The translations under genes and the position numbers were made by a program. The notes beneath the pieces were generated by a model, which did no database searches, was not told the origin of the DNA, and saw nothing but the letters and a program-made list of their open reading frames with translations. 64,000 nt of DNA from Clostridium sporogenes (GTDB taxonomy: Bacteria > Bacillota > Clostridia > Clostridiales > Clostridiaceae). The stretch covers positions 3,720,001-3,784,000 of the forward strand of contig NZ_CP011663.1 in the NCBI RefSeq assembly GCF_001020205.1, in the 5' to 3' direction. The number at the start of each line of letters is the position of its first letter. Position 1 is the stretch's first letter. This document shows, piece by piece, positions 18,223 through 27,968 of this stretch.

Positions 18223-18518
18223 AAAAGAATGTCTCAAAAATAAATTTAATTTTGATATAGTAAATATGAATAATATATGTAATAAGCATATGAATAAGCT
18301 TTAGAAGTTCTTAATTTGACGGAATTAAAAATTTTTGTAATTCCTCACAGGACGTGAGGAGCCGGTAGTGAAGACAGGATGTCGCCTCTACCGGGTAAAA
18401 AATTTTTAATGTAGTCAAATTTAGAACTTCTTGAGCTGTATGAATTGCTTATGAATGTATTATTCATATTTACGGTTTTAAAATTAAATTTATTTTCATT
18501 TTGAGACATTCTTTTTTA
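18223..18518 (+). repeat. Palindromic repeat family, copy A (full length)
   Basis: The 296-bp element is a near-complete imperfect inverted repeat. Its outermost arms, 18 bp from AAAAAGAATGTCTCAAAA and the complement near 18495-18514, are perfectly complementary. Inside lies a conserved core (TTCCTCACAGGACGTGAGGA, then CCGGTAG at 18362-18368 pairing with CTACCGG at 18388-18394). It separates the convergent cstA-like and M16C peptidase genes and ends in a run of T on the plus strand, so it probably also works as a bidirectional terminator. Confidence 0.85.
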
Positions 18519-21446
18519 TTATTCAAATAAATTTATTATATTATTGAATTTATCCTTATTTTCTTTTATCTTATCTTCATTTCCAATAACACATATATAA
18601 TTTTCTTTCATTAAATCTTTAATAACATCACTAAAAGCTTTTATAACTTTTTTATTAGTAGCTAATATCTCTTCTCTTTCCCTTTGTCTATCCTCATAAG
18701 ATATTCTTCTTAAATAGTTTTCAGTAGCTCTTTCCCCCTTCGCAGCAGGTGTTAAAGGAGTATCTAAATCAGAAATAGTTCCTATGATGTACTTCGTCAT
18801 TTCTCTATCCTCTGGATTAAATTCAGAAACATATTTAAATGCTTCATTGTAAGCTTCTATAGTTTTTATTAAATTAGGATCTCTATAAGATACAAAGAAC
18901 ATATTACCATTCTTTATAAAAGATGAAAAAGCACCGTATGCTCCTCCTTGAACTCTAATTCTATTCCACAAATAATCATAATTTACTATAGTCCTTAAAA
19001 CTTGCATACTTCCACTATATTCATATCCCAATTTAAAATAATTATATCCCTTAGCCACATACTGAACTTTAGAGGAAGTTGAAAAAGCTTCATTTCTATT
19101 ATCAAAATTAAATTCATAATTATTATATTGTAATTTCTCTTCACTTAAACTATCATATAATATTTTAAATTCTTTATTTACTTCACTAAATTCTTCCTCT
19201 TCTCCAGTGACACTTACCAATAAGTTTGTAGAATTAAATATTTTATTAAATACACTTTGTAAATTTTTACTTATATCCTCAAATCTATCTTCAAAATTTT
19301 TCTCTATATCTACAATAAACTTATAGAATTCTACTCCTGATAAAAGTTCATCATATTTACCATAAGATGAAAAATATGAAAATAATCTTTTAACAGCTAC
19401 ACTATGGCCTCTATCAAACATTATCATCTCTAATCTTGATTTTAATTCTTGTATTATTTCCCTTAGTCTATTCTTTTCATCAAATTTAGAATTAGTTAAT
19501 ATTTCTGATAATAATTTTATAAGTTCTTTAACATTGCTAGTTAAACACTTAGACTTTATAGTAAACATAGGCGTATAATCTTCATAGCTTTCTTTTTCAC
19601 TAAAGATTTCTGCATTATATCTAATCCCGCCTGTACTTATATTAACTTCATTAGATAAATCTTGATAATTATAATTTTCTGTACTTACTTTACCAAGAAC
19701 AGCTGATAATAATCCTATATAGGGTATGTTTTCTTTTTCTACTGCCCTTGTATTAAAATATAAATTTAAATATGAAATTTTATTAGTAAACACATTATGG
19801 TATAAAGTTTTAATACCTAAAATATTTTTTTCTTCTAAAGGAAGTCTTTCTGCTTGTTTATTTATATCTTCTATAGAAAGTAATGGTATTTTACTTAAAT
19901 TTTCCATAGAATCCTTTTTATTTTGTCTTTCTTTTAGTTTCTTAGTTTGTTGTATTAATAATTCTAGTTCTCTCTCTGTTAAACTGTCTTTATATTCTTT
20001 TAATTTTTTTCTTATGTTTTCTATTCTATTTTCTTCAAGTCCCTTTTCTGGTTTTACTATAAGTACTGAATAATGATTGTTGTCTAAAATATATCTTTGA
20101 ATTAAGTCCTCAAAATAATTAGAATTTAATGCAGATTTTATTTTTGGTAGTACATCTTCATATTTTAAATGCATTGTAGGCTCTTCATCATAAAGCCAAC
20201 TTTCCATAGATTTCATGTTATATATTAAGCCTTTTGGATACCCTTGATAATCTGCTTCTCTTAAACTAAACTCCTTGATATTTATTGATGATTCTATTAA
20301 TTTTTTATCTATACCTTCTTTTACTAAATTTTCAAGTGTATTAAATACTACAGATTTAAATTCTTCTACCTTATCAGTATTAGAATTCTTAACTATTATA
20401 CTAATTGTAGATTGGAGTATGCTATTATCATAGACCCCAAATACATCTTTACCTAATCCTGCGTCTAATAAAGCCTTCTTCAATGGTGAAGATGGTGTTT
20501 CAAGAAGTATATGCTCTAAAATCTCAAATGACAAATATAATTCTTTATTTGTAGAATTCCCTACTGAAAAATTTAGACTTAAATAAGTTTTATCTTCAAT
20601 TTTTTCTTCCTTAGATATAGGATATTTAACCTCTACATATTTAGGATCTGTAAAAGCTTCTTGAGGTTTTATTTTTGAATCTACTTCTTGTTTATCAAAA
20701 TCTTTTAAATAATTTTCGTCTATAAATTTTAATTTTTCTAATATATCTAAATCTCCATATAAGTATATATAACTGTTAGATGGATGATAATATTTTTTAT
20801 GAAACTCTTTAAAATCATCCTGGGTAAGATCTGGTATATAATCAGGATCTCCACCTGATTCTACCCCATATACAGTATCTGGTAATAAAGATTCTTGTAT
20901 TTTTCTAAATAGTATAGATTCTGGCGAAGAAAAAGCTCCCTTCATTTCATTATATACAACACCCTTATAAGTTATATCATCTTCCTTATTTTCTATCTCA
21001 TAATGCCAACCTTCTTGCATCATTATTTCTGGATATTTATATATATTAGGATATAATACTGCATCTAAGTATACATCCATCAAATTTGTAAAGTCTTTAT
21101 CATTTGTACTTCCTACAGGATACATAGTTTTATCTGGAAAGGTCATAGCATTTAGGAATGTGTTTAGAGACCCTTTTATTAATTCCACAAAGGGTTCTTT
21201 AACTGGAAACTTCCTTGATCCACACAAAACAGAATGTTCTAATATATGAGCTACCCCTGTACTATCCTTTGGGGGAGTTCTAAAGCTTATAGAAAAAATT
21301 TTGTTGTCATCATCATTTTTTATAAAAAGTAATTTAGCTCCACTTTTTTCATGTAAAAATACTTGGGCTAAAGAATTAATCTCTTTTATTTCTTCTTCAT
21401 TTATTAATTTAAACCCATTATAGACTTCTTCTAATTTTAAATTCAT
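18519..21446 (-). CDS. M16C-family zinc metallopeptidase (presequence-protease-like)
   Basis: A 975-residue insulinase-superfamily peptidase of the M16C type, in which two halves of about 480 residues close around a peptide. The inverted zinc motif HILEH is at residues 67-71 and the third ligand is in VYNEMKGAF near residue 165. The C-terminal half, starting around residue 530, lacks a second zinc motif as expected. RVQGGAYGAF near residue 850 is the conserved peptide-binding region. No signal peptide is seen, so it probably degrades peptides in the cytosol. An inverted repeat (TATACCATA 21508-21516 with TATGGTATA 21524-21532) lies about 60 bp upstream and may be an operator. Confidence 0.92.
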   Translation of the reverse strand: MNLKLEEVYNGFKLINEEEIKEINSLAQVFLHEKSGAKLLFIKNDDDNKIFSISFRTPPKDSTGVAHILEHSVLCGSRKFPVKEPFVELIKGSLNTFLNAMTFPDKTMYPVGSTNDKDFTNLMDVYLDAVLYPNIYKYPEIMMQEGWHYEIENKEDDITYKGVVYNEMKGAFSSPESILFRKIQESLLPDTVYGVESGGDPDYIPDLTQDDFKEFHKKYYHPSNSYIYLYGDLDILEKLKFIDENYLKDFDKQEVDSKIKPQEAFTDPKYVEVKYPISKEEKIEDKTYLSLNFSVGNSTNKELYLSFEILEHILLETPSSPLKKALLDAGLGKDVFGVYDNSILQSTISIIVKNSNTDKVEEFKSVVFNTLENLVKEGIDKKLIESSINIKEFSLREADYQGYPKGLIYNMKSMESWLYDEEPTMHLKYEDVLPKIKSALNSNYFEDLIQRYILDNNHYSVLIVKPEKGLEENRIENIRKKLKEYKDSLTERELELLIQQTKKLKERQNKKDSMENLSKIPLLSIEDINKQAERLPLEEKNILGIKTLYHNVFTNKISYLNLYFNTRAVEKENIPYIGLLSAVLGKVSTENYNYQDLSNEVNISTGGIRYNAEIFSEKESYEDYTPMFTIKSKCLTSNVKELIKLLSEILTNSKFDEKNRLREIIQELKSRLEMIMFDRGHSVAVKRLFSYFSSYGKYDELLSGVEFYKFIVDIEKNFEDRFEDISKNLQSVFNKIFNSTNLLVSVTGEEEEFSEVNKEFKILYDSLSEEKLQYNNYEFNFDNRNEAFSTSSKVQYVAKGYNYFKLGYEYSGSMQVLRTIVNYDYLWNRIRVQGGAYGAFSSFIKNGNMFFVSYRDPNLIKTIEAYNEAFKYVSEFNPEDREMTKYIIGTISDLDTPLTPAAKGERATENYLRRISYEDRQREREEILATNKKVIKAFSDVIKDLMKENYICVIGNEDKIKENKDKFNNIINLFE

Positions 21447-21694
21447 AGTATTTTTCTCCTTTCTAAATTTACTATCTATGCCTATTATTTTATATAGTGA
21501 TATTAATTATACCATATATTTCTTATGGTATATATTTCATTAAAATTCTCCTAGGATAATTATATGTTTAACAAATATATTCAAATCATTTACATTTTTA
21601 AATTATAATCTCATAATTTAATTTAATAATTATCATAATATACCTATTTTAAAATCTTCTATTTAAATTTTTTGAAATTTTTATTGTTAATGTT

Positions 21695-21723
21695 TTGACA
21701 TAGTGTATTTTTTATTGTATAAT
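21695..21723 (+). promoter_or_regulatory. Consensus sigma-A promoter in the pyc/M16C intergenic region
   Basis: TTGACA (21695-21700) and TATAAT (21718-21723) match consensus at all 12 positions with a 17-bp spacer. It points away from the peptidase gene and toward the 3' end of pyc, so it serves neither neighbour as an mRNA promoter. Confidence 0.8.
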
Positions 21724-21729
21724 AAGTTT

Positions 21730-21815
21730 ATAGGATAGATGAATAAAACTAGTAAAACCCATTATAAACTTCCCATAGTAAAAAGCACCGCTTCCCCAAG
21801 CAGTGCTTTTTTTTT
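21730..21815 (+). ncRNA. Candidate small RNA of about 85 nt
   Basis: A transcript from the perfect promoter at 21695-21723 would begin near 21730 and end at the hairpin 21781-21810 followed by nine T. No annotated gene fits inside. An ORF from ATG at 21739 has AGGA only 3 nt upstream and reads through the terminator, so I consider it unlikely. The RNA would be convergent with the pyc transcript. No known RNA family was recognised. The call rests on promoter plus terminator only. Confidence 0.5.
21781..21815. terminator. Bidirectional terminator after pyc and the candidate small RNA
   Basis: AAAAGCACCGCTT (21781-21793) pairs with AAGCAGTGCTTTT (21798-21810) with one C-A mismatch and a 4-nt loop. 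Nine T follow on the plus strand and five T on the minus strand, so both directions are served. Confidence 0.85.
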
Positions 21816-21825
21816 ATCTAATTAT

Positions 21826-24800
21826 TTATTCTAGTTCTAAAAGTAATTGTCCTGATTTTACTTGTTCTCCTTCTTTTACTAATAAGCTTTCTACTGCTCC
21901 TGATGAGCTAGCTACTACATTAGTTTCCATTTTCATAGCTTCTATTACAATTAAGCTATCTCCTTCTTTTATTTTATCTCCTTTACTTACTAGAACTTTT
22001 ATTACTGTACCTGGTATACTAGCTCCTATATGCTTTTTATTTGATGAATCTGCCATTTTTGTATTACTAGAAGTTATATTTTGTGCCATTAAACTAGACT
22101 TATCCTTTATTTTTATCTCTCTTCTATTTCCATTTATTTCAAAAACTACTCTTCTATTGCCCTCAGAATCTACCTTACCTATTTCAGATAATTGAACTAT
22201 AAATGTTTTTCCTTCTTGCAGTTCTATTTCAGCTGTTTCTCCTTCATATAAACCATGGAAGAATACATCACTTCCCATATGACTTAAATCTCCATATTCC
22301 TTTAAGAAATCTAAATACTTATCAAAAACCTCTGGATACAATGCATAACTTATAATATCTTTTTCTGTTGCATCTAAATTATGTTTATCCTTTAAATGTT
22401 TTCTTATTTTTTGAAAGTCTTCTGGCGGTAACATTTCTCCCGGTCTACAAGTTATAGGTTCTTCCCCTTTTAAAACTAGCTTTTGTAGTTTTTCTGGGAA
22501 CCCCCCCATTGGTTGCCCCATCATTCCTTTAAAATATGACACAGCTGAATCTGGGAAAGCCATTTTTTCCGCTTTTTCATATATATTTTCAGGTGTTAAA
22601 TCATTTTTAACCATAAATATAGCTAAATCTCCAACCACCTTTGAAGATGGGGTAACTTTTATAATATCACCAAGCATTTCGTTAACTTTTTTGTACATTT
22701 CTTTTACTTCTTCAAATTTATGACCTAATCCAAAGCTTTCTACCTGTGGCTTTAGATTAGAATATTGTCCTCCAGGTATTTCGTATTTATATATTTCTGC
22801 CGAACCTGATTTTAAGCCTGACTCAAATTGACTATATACTGGTCTTACAGCACTCCAGTAATCTGATAATTCCTGCATATCTGTTAAATCTAGACCTGTG
22901 TCTCTATCCGTATTTTCTAATGCTGCTACTATAGAATTTAAGGCTGGTTGACTTGTAAGACCTGACATACTATTAAAGGCAGTATCTACAATATCAACTC
23001 CTGCATGGGCTGCCATAAGTACTGTGGCCACACCATTACCTGTAGTATCATGAGTATGAAGATGAATTGGAATAGATATTTCATTTTTTAATGCCTTTAT
23101 AAGCTTAACAGTAGCATATGGCTTCAATAAAGCTGACATATCTTTTATCCCAAGTATATGTGCTCCTGTTTTTTCTATTTCCTTCGCTAAATTCACATAA
23201 TATTGTAAGTTATATTTATCCCTATATTCATCTAATATATCCCCTGTATAGCACATACAAGTTTCTGCTATTTTATTTTGGTTTAAAACTTCGTCTGTAG
23301 CTACTTCCATCCCTTTTAACCAGTTTAAGGAATCAAATATTCTAAATACATCTATTCCTGAATCTGCAGACTGTTTTATAAATTTTCTTATAACATTGTC
23401 TGGATAATTCTTGTACCCAACAGCGTTAGCTCCTCTTATTAACATTTGGAACAATACATTTGGTATAGATTCTCTTAACTCTTCTAATCTAGTCCAAGGA
23501 GATTCTTTTAAAAATCTATAGGCCACATCAAAAGTTGCTCCTCCCCACATTTCCATGGAGAATAAATCTTTTCCAAGCACTGATTGAGCTTTCGCTATTT
23601 TAAACATATCTATACTTCTCATTCTCGTAGCCATAAGGGATTGATGAGCATCTCTCATAGTTGTATCTGTTAAAAGAAGCTTATTTTGATTTTTTATCCA
23701 CTGAACTAACCCATCTGGACCTTTTTCATCTAATATTTGTTTAGTTCCTTTTAAGCTTAATTCTTCATCTACAATTGGTATTGTAGGAACATCAAAATCT
23801 TTCTTTATTCCATGAGTTTCATTTACTACCTTTTCACCTATGAATTTTAATATTCTAACTTCATCATCAGTCTTTGATGTTATTTGAAATAATTCTGGAT
23901 TTTTTTCTATAAAGTTAGTATCACATTGTCCTTTTCTAAATTGTTCATGATTTAAAACATTTATTAAAAATCCTATATTAGTTTTAACACCATCTATTTT
24001 AAATTCTTTTATAGCTCTTATAGATTTTCTTATAGCATCATTAAATGTTCTAGACCAAGATGTAGTTTTAACTAATAAGCTATCATAATATGGGCTTATA
24101 ACAGATCCCGTAAAACCATTTCCACCATCTAATCTAATACCAAATCCTGAACCTGTTCTATAATCTTCTATTTTTCCTGTATCCGGCGCAAAATTATTAG
24201 ATGGATCTTCTGTAGTTACTCTACACTGAATAGCATATCCTCTTGTTTGTATAGATTCTTGAGATTTTATACCTACTTCTTCTGAATCTAATGTGTATCC
24301 CTCTGCTATTAAAATTTGGCTTTGAACAATATCAATTCCTGTAATCATTTCTGTAACAGTATGTTCTACCTGTATTCTTGGATTCATTTCTATAAAATAA
24401 TGATGCCCACTAGTATCTACTAAAAATTCTAGTGTACCTGCACTTCTATAGCCTACAGTTTTAGCTATTTTTAAAGCATCACTACATATTTCTTCTCTCT
24501 TTTCCTTTGGTAGCGCAAAAGCTGGTGTAAATTCTATAACCTTTTGATGTCTTCTTTGTATAGAACAGTCCCTTTCATGTAGATGTACTATATTTCCATG
24601 CTTATCTCCTAATATTTGAACTTCTATATGCTTAGGATTTTCTAGATATTTTTCTATAAATATATCATCTATACCAAAAGCCTTTTTAGCTTCATTTTTT
24701 GCACTTTTAAAAGAAGATATTAATTCTTCTTCTGTTCTAACTATTCTCATCCCCCTACCACCGCCACCGGCAGCTGCTTTCAGCATTATTGGATATCCAC

Positions 24801-25260
24801 AGTATCTTGCAAATTCTAAAGCTTCTTTCTCTGATTTAATTGGTTTTTGAACTCCAGGTATAGTAGGTACACCTGCTTTTTCTGCAACTATTTTAGATTT
24901 TATTTTATCTCCTAATTTTTCCATCATATCTGCAGTAGGTCCTATGAACTCTATTCCTGCTTCTCTACATTTTCGTGCGAATTCAGAGTTCTCTGATAAA
25001 AAACCATAACCTGGATGTATTGCATCTACCCCTTTTTTTAAAGCCAATTGTATTATTTCTTCGATATTTAAATAAGCATCTATAGGACCTTTATTTTTCC
25101 CTATAAGATATGCTTCATCTGCCTTTGTTCTAAATAATGAAAATTTGTCTTCTTCAGAATATATTGCAACAGTTCTAATGCCTAATTCGTGACAAGCTCT
25201 AAATACTCTTATTGCAATTTCTCCTCTATTTGCCACTAATACTCTTTTAAACTTGTTCAT
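21826..25260 (-). CDS. pyc: Pyruvate carboxylase
   Basis: Pyruvate carboxylase makes oxaloacetate from pyruvate, bicarbonate and ATP using biotin. The 1144-residue single chain has the biotin carboxylase domain first (about 1-450, with the ATP-grasp glycine loop AAAGGGGRGMR). The carboxyltransferase barrel follows (about 530-810, with TTMRDAHQSLMATRMR, broken here as DTTMRDAHQSL), then the PC/OADA allosteric domain. The biotinyl domain is at the end, with the carrier lysine in EAMKM near residue 1110. The domain order is that of the alpha4 enzyme. It is a single-gene unit with a terminator close behind. Oxaloacetate from this step feeds aspartate, the precursor of the lysine pathway encoded at 59-62 kb. 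Confidence 0.98.
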   Translation of the reverse strand: MNKFKRVLVANRGEIAIRVFRACHELGIRTVAIYSEEDKFSLFRTKADEAYLIGKNKGPIDAYLNIEEIIQLALKKGVDAIHPGYGFLSENSEFARKCREAGIEFIGPTADMMEKLGDKIKSKIVAEKAGVPTIPGVQKPIKSEKEALEFARYCGYPIMLKAAAGGGGRGMRIVRTEEELISSFKSAKNEAKKAFGIDDIFIEKYLENPKHIEVQILGDKHGNIVHLHERDCSIQRRHQKVIEFTPAFALPKEKREEICSDALKIAKTVGYRSAGTLEFLVDTSGHHYFIEMNPRIQVEHTVTEMITGIDIVQSQILIAEGYTLDSEEVGIKSQESIQTRGYAIQCRVTTEDPSNNFAPDTGKIEDYRTGSGFGIRLDGGNGFTGSVISPYYDSLLVKTTSWSRTFNDAIRKSIRAIKEFKIDGVKTNIGFLINVLNHEQFRKGQCDTNFIEKNPELFQITSKTDDEVRILKFIGEKVVNETHGIKKDFDVPTIPIVDEELSLKGTKQILDEKGPDGLVQWIKNQNKLLLTDTTMRDAHQSLMATRMRSIDMFKIAKAQSVLGKDLFSMEMWGGATFDVAYRFLKESPWTRLEELRESIPNVLFQMLIRGANAVGYKNYPDNVIRKFIKQSADSGIDVFRIFDSLNWLKGMEVATDEVLNQNKIAETCMCYTGDILDEYRDKYNLQYYVNLAKEIEKTGAHILGIKDMSALLKPYATVKLIKALKNEISIPIHLHTHDTTGNGVATVLMAAHAGVDIVDTAFNSMSGLTSQPALNSIVAALENTDRDTGLDLTDMQELSDYWSAVRPVYSQFESGLKSGSAEIYKYEIPGGQYSNLKPQVESFGLGHKFEEVKEMYKKVNEMLGDIIKVTPSSKVVGDLAIFMVKNDLTPENIYEKAEKMAFPDSAVSYFKGMMGQPMGGFPEKLQKLVLKGEEPITCRPGEMLPPEDFQKIRKHLKDKHNLDATEKDIISYALYPEVFDKYLDFLKEYGDLSHMGSDVFFHGLYEGETAEIELQEGKTFIVQLSEIGKVDSEGNRRVVFEINGNRREIKIKDKSSLMAQNITSSNTKMADSSNKKHIGASIPGTVIKVLVSKGDKIKEGDSLIVIEAMKMETNVVASSSGAVESLLVKEGEQVKSGQLLLELE

Positions 25261-25600
25261 TGTTATCCCCCTTTTTGTAAATATTGTTCCCTATTTTTAA
25301 CTGCATTATTTTCTAAATTATAGATATACCTTTACATTATATATAATTTATAAAATTTTTTCAATTGAATATTTTTTTTATTTTTCTTTCATTTAACATT
25401 TTAGGTTATTACACTTTATAAAAATGTTAAAATATTTGAAAATTTACTATCATATTAATATAAGCCTAATATAATAATATAATAATTTATCATATTATTC
25501 AATAATATAATAGTATTTTTTCAATATTTTCAATCTATTATTAATTATTTTTTAATATAATTGCTGCTATAGTATTAATATTTCAAATTCAATACATTTA
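25261..25600. other. AT-rich intergenic region upstream of pyc
   Basis: About 340 bp of very AT-rich sequence lies before the pyc start. It must carry the pyc promoter, but I could not pick one out with confidence. No ORF, riboswitch or T-box motif was seen. Confidence 0.4.
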
Positions 25601-25677
25601 AAAAAAGACTTCCTTATAAATAAATAACAGTAGATTTTTATTTTAACCTATCATTTATTTGTAAAAGAAAGTCTTTA
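25601..25677 (-). terminator. Long hairpin terminator of tsaD
   Basis: AAAGACTT (25604-25611) pairs with AAGTCTTT (25669-25676), and an inner stem pairs TTATAAATAAAT with ATTTATTTGTAA. On the minus strand six to seven T follow the stem, in the correct place to end tsaD transcription. Confidence 0.7.
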
Positions 25678-25719
25678 TTATTATATAAAATCTTACTTAT
25701 ATTGAAAGTTTAATAGTTT

Positions 25720-26742
25720 CTATCTTTCTCCAAGTTTCAAATTTGGTACAGCATTTATATCTAAAGAAGTCCTTCTCCCTTTAATATATTCAAAATAAGC
25801 TGCACTTCCTATCATGGCTGCATTATCTGTACACAATATGAAAGGTGGTATTAGTACTTCTATTCCTTTTTTCTTACACTCTCTTACCAAAGTGTCTCTT
25901 AAACAGGAATTAGATGCTACACCTCCAGCTACCGCTATCTTATTTACTTTTTTACTCCTACAAGCCTTTATAGTATTATCTACAAGAACATCTACCACTG
26001 ATTTTTGAAAGGATGCTGCCACATCTGCTCTATTTATTTCTTCTCCTTTCATTTCTTTCTTATTTAAATAATTTAATACTGCTGATTTTATCCCACTAAA
26101 AGAAAAATCTAAAGTATCATTGTGAAAATTTGCTCTTGGAAATTTTATAGCCTCTTCATTTCCTTCCTTTGATATTTTATCTATTTTAGGTCCTCCAGGA
26201 TAGCCTAGACCTATAGCTCTGGCTACTTTATCAAAAGCTTCACCTGCTGCGTCATCTCTAGTTTCACCTAACACTTCAAATTCACCATAATCTTTCATAT
26301 AAACTATAAATGTATGTCCTCCTGATACTACTAAACACATAAAAGGTGGTTTTAAATCTTTATATTCTATAAAATTTGCACTTATATGACCTTCTATATG
26401 ATTTACTCCTATAAGAGGCTTTCCTGTTGCAAAAGCTAACCCCTTTGCATATTGTAGTCCTACAAGTAAAGCTCCTACCAATCCTGGTCCATAGGTTACA
26501 CCTATAATATCTATATCCTCTAAAGTAAAATTAGCTTCATCTAAAGCCTCTTGTACTACTGTACTTATAACCTCTATATGCTTTCTTGAAGCAACTTCTG
26601 GCACTACACCTCCAAACTTCTCATGAGTACTTATTTGTGACGCTATTATATTAGATAAAACTTCTCTGCCATTAACAACCACTGCCGCTGAAGTTTCATC
26701 GCAACTACTCTCTATAGCTAAAATATTTATGTTTTCTTTCAT
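25720..26742 (-). CDS. tsaD: tRNA N6-threonylcarbamoyladenosine transferase TsaD
   Basis: TsaD moves the threonylcarbamoyl group onto A37 of ANN-decoding tRNAs, working with TsaB and TsaE. The 340-residue ASKHA-fold protein starts with the nucleotide-binding stretch ILAIESSCDETSAAVV. Metal-binding histidines are in NHIEGH (H115 and H119), with the third ligand aspartate in CTDNAAMIG near residue 304. GGVASNSCLR marks the second nucleotide-binding segment. It is a solo gene here; tsaE and tsaB lie about 10 kb away at 37.1-38.3 kb. Divergently, the RusA-like gene starts about 220 bp away. It is complete and ordinary. Confidence 0.98.
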   Translation of the reverse strand: MKENINILAIESSCDETSAAVVVNGREVLSNIIASQISTHEKFGGVVPEVASRKHIEVISTVVQEALDEANFTLEDIDIIGVTYGPGLVGALLVGLQYAKGLAFATGKPLIGVNHIEGHISANFIEYKDLKPPFMCLVVSGGHTFIVYMKDYGEFEVLGETRDDAAGEAFDKVARAIGLGYPGGPKIDKISKEGNEEAIKFPRANFHNDTLDFSFSGIKSAVLNYLNKKEMKGEEINRADVAASFQKSVVDVLVDNTIKACRSKKVNKIAVAGGVASNSCLRDTLVRECKKKGIEVLIPPFILCTDNAAMIGSAAYFEYIKGRRTSLDINAVPNLKLGER

Positions 26743-26965
26743 ATTTCTTACTCCTTTTTATGTAATTAAATATATATTAACTATGTAATTTATTATTCTT
26801 TTATAAATCTAAATTACATTATACTTTATTAAATTTATATATTCAAATATAGTTTTGACATAAAAAATTAATAAGTCACAGTGGAAACAAAATACAATCT
26901 ATTAAATCTAAATTTTTAATCAAATATGCTATAATAAAATACAGAATAGTAAAAGGAGCTTAAAT

Positions 26966-27589
26966 ATGAAAAATTACGCTAAAGTAATAGTTGAAGGGTC
27001 ACCTATATCCAAATCTAATTTTAAATTATTCAATTTGCAAGGACGAGCTATAATGCCCTTAAATTCTGGTAAATATCATGATAGATATGCAGTATATGAA
27101 GAAAAAATAGCTTATGAGACAAGACTTCAAAATCCTAATATAGTATTAGAAGAATCATTAATTGCAGTATTAAAAGTATATTATAAAAGTGAAAAAAGAC
27201 ATCCTGATACAAACAATATAACTAAAAGTATATTTGATGGAATAGAAAAAAGTGGTCTCATAGTAAATGATGCTCAAATAAGACGATTAATAATAGAGGA
27301 ATTTTACGATAAAGAATTTCCACGATTTGAATTAGAGTTATTTGCAGAAAGTATTTTTAAAATGGAATATAATATTATAAAAAAAGAAAATACAGATAAA
27401 CCAATAAATTATTCTACTCCTCCAAATAAAAAAGTTAAATTTAATAATAAGAAAGATAAGTCTGTGTTAGTAACAAAAGATAAAATAGTATGTGAAATAT
27501 GTGGTAAATCCATAAATAAAAATGATATTGTAACAGCAAATAAACAAACAATAATAATCTGTAAAAAATGTCTAACAAAATTATTTTAA
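26966..27589 (+). CDS. RusA-family Holliday junction resolvase with C-terminal zinc ribbon
   Basis: A 207-residue protein whose first 120 residues resemble RusA, the endonuclease that resolves Holliday junctions. The signature HPDTNNITKSIFDGIEKSG begins at residue 79. Candidate catalytic aspartates are D81, D91 and D102; RusA's second aspartate (PDxDN) is N83 here. After a lysine-rich linker the C-terminus carries CEIC (C176, C179) and CKKC (C199, C202), a four-cysteine zinc ribbon. Typical RusA is about 120 residues and phage-borne; this one sits among chromosomal genes with no phage neighbours. AAAGGAG and a TATAAT at about 26930 precede the ATG. The resolvase call is by family; activity with N83 is uncertain. 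Confidence 0.8.
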   Translation: MKNYAKVIVEGSPISKSNFKLFNLQGRAIMPLNSGKYHDRYAVYEEKIAYETRLQNPNIVLEESLIAVLKVYYKSEKRHPDTNNITKSIFDGIEKSGLIVNDAQIRRLIIEEFYDKEFPRFELELFAESIFKMEYNIIKKENTDKPINYSTPPNKKVKFNNKKDKSVLVTKDKIVCEICGKSINKNDIVTANKQTIIICKKCLTKLF

Positions 27590-27670
27590 CAAGATATGTA
27601 GACAGATTTGTGTAAAAACATATTTTACTACATAACTCTATTAAGAAAATATAAACTTTAATACACTACG

Positions 27671-27968
27671 TAAAAAGTGGCTATCTCAAAATAAAAATAG
27701 CCTTAATTTTAATATAGTAAATATAAATAATACATGTAATAAACATATAAATGAGATTTAGTATTTCTTAATTTTACGGAATTAAAAATTTTTGTGATTC
27801 TTCACAGGACATGAGGAGCCAGTAGTGAAGCTAATGAAGGCGCCTCTACTGGGTAAAAGATTTTTAATGAAGTCAAATTTAGAACTACTTAGCAAAATGA
27901 ATTGCTTTATGAATGTATTATTTATATTTACGGTTTTAAAATTAAGGGTATTTTAGCTCATTTTTTTT
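27671..27968 (+). repeat. Palindromic repeat family, copy B (full length)
   Basis: The same element as copy A. The arms begin AAAAAGTGGCTATCTCAAAA and the outer end carries the complementary TATTTTAGCTCATTTTTTTT. The core has TTCACAGGACATGAGGAGCC, then CCAGTAG (27819-27825) pairing with CTACTGG (27846-27852). Compared with copy A, the core stem has changed G to A on one side and C to T on the other. It lies between the convergent rusA-like and FAD-oxidoreductase genes and reaches the stop codon of the latter. Confidence 0.85.

Noticed and set aside
18340..18400. Resemblance of the repeat core (GGAGCC...GGG hairpin) to group II intron domain V
   Set aside because: The catalytic triad pairing and the bulge do not fit, and no other intron domain or maturase is near.
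21803..22195. 130-residue plus-strand ORF opposite the end of pyc
   Set aside because: Shadow of the pyc biotinyl-domain codons; it starts inside a terminator.
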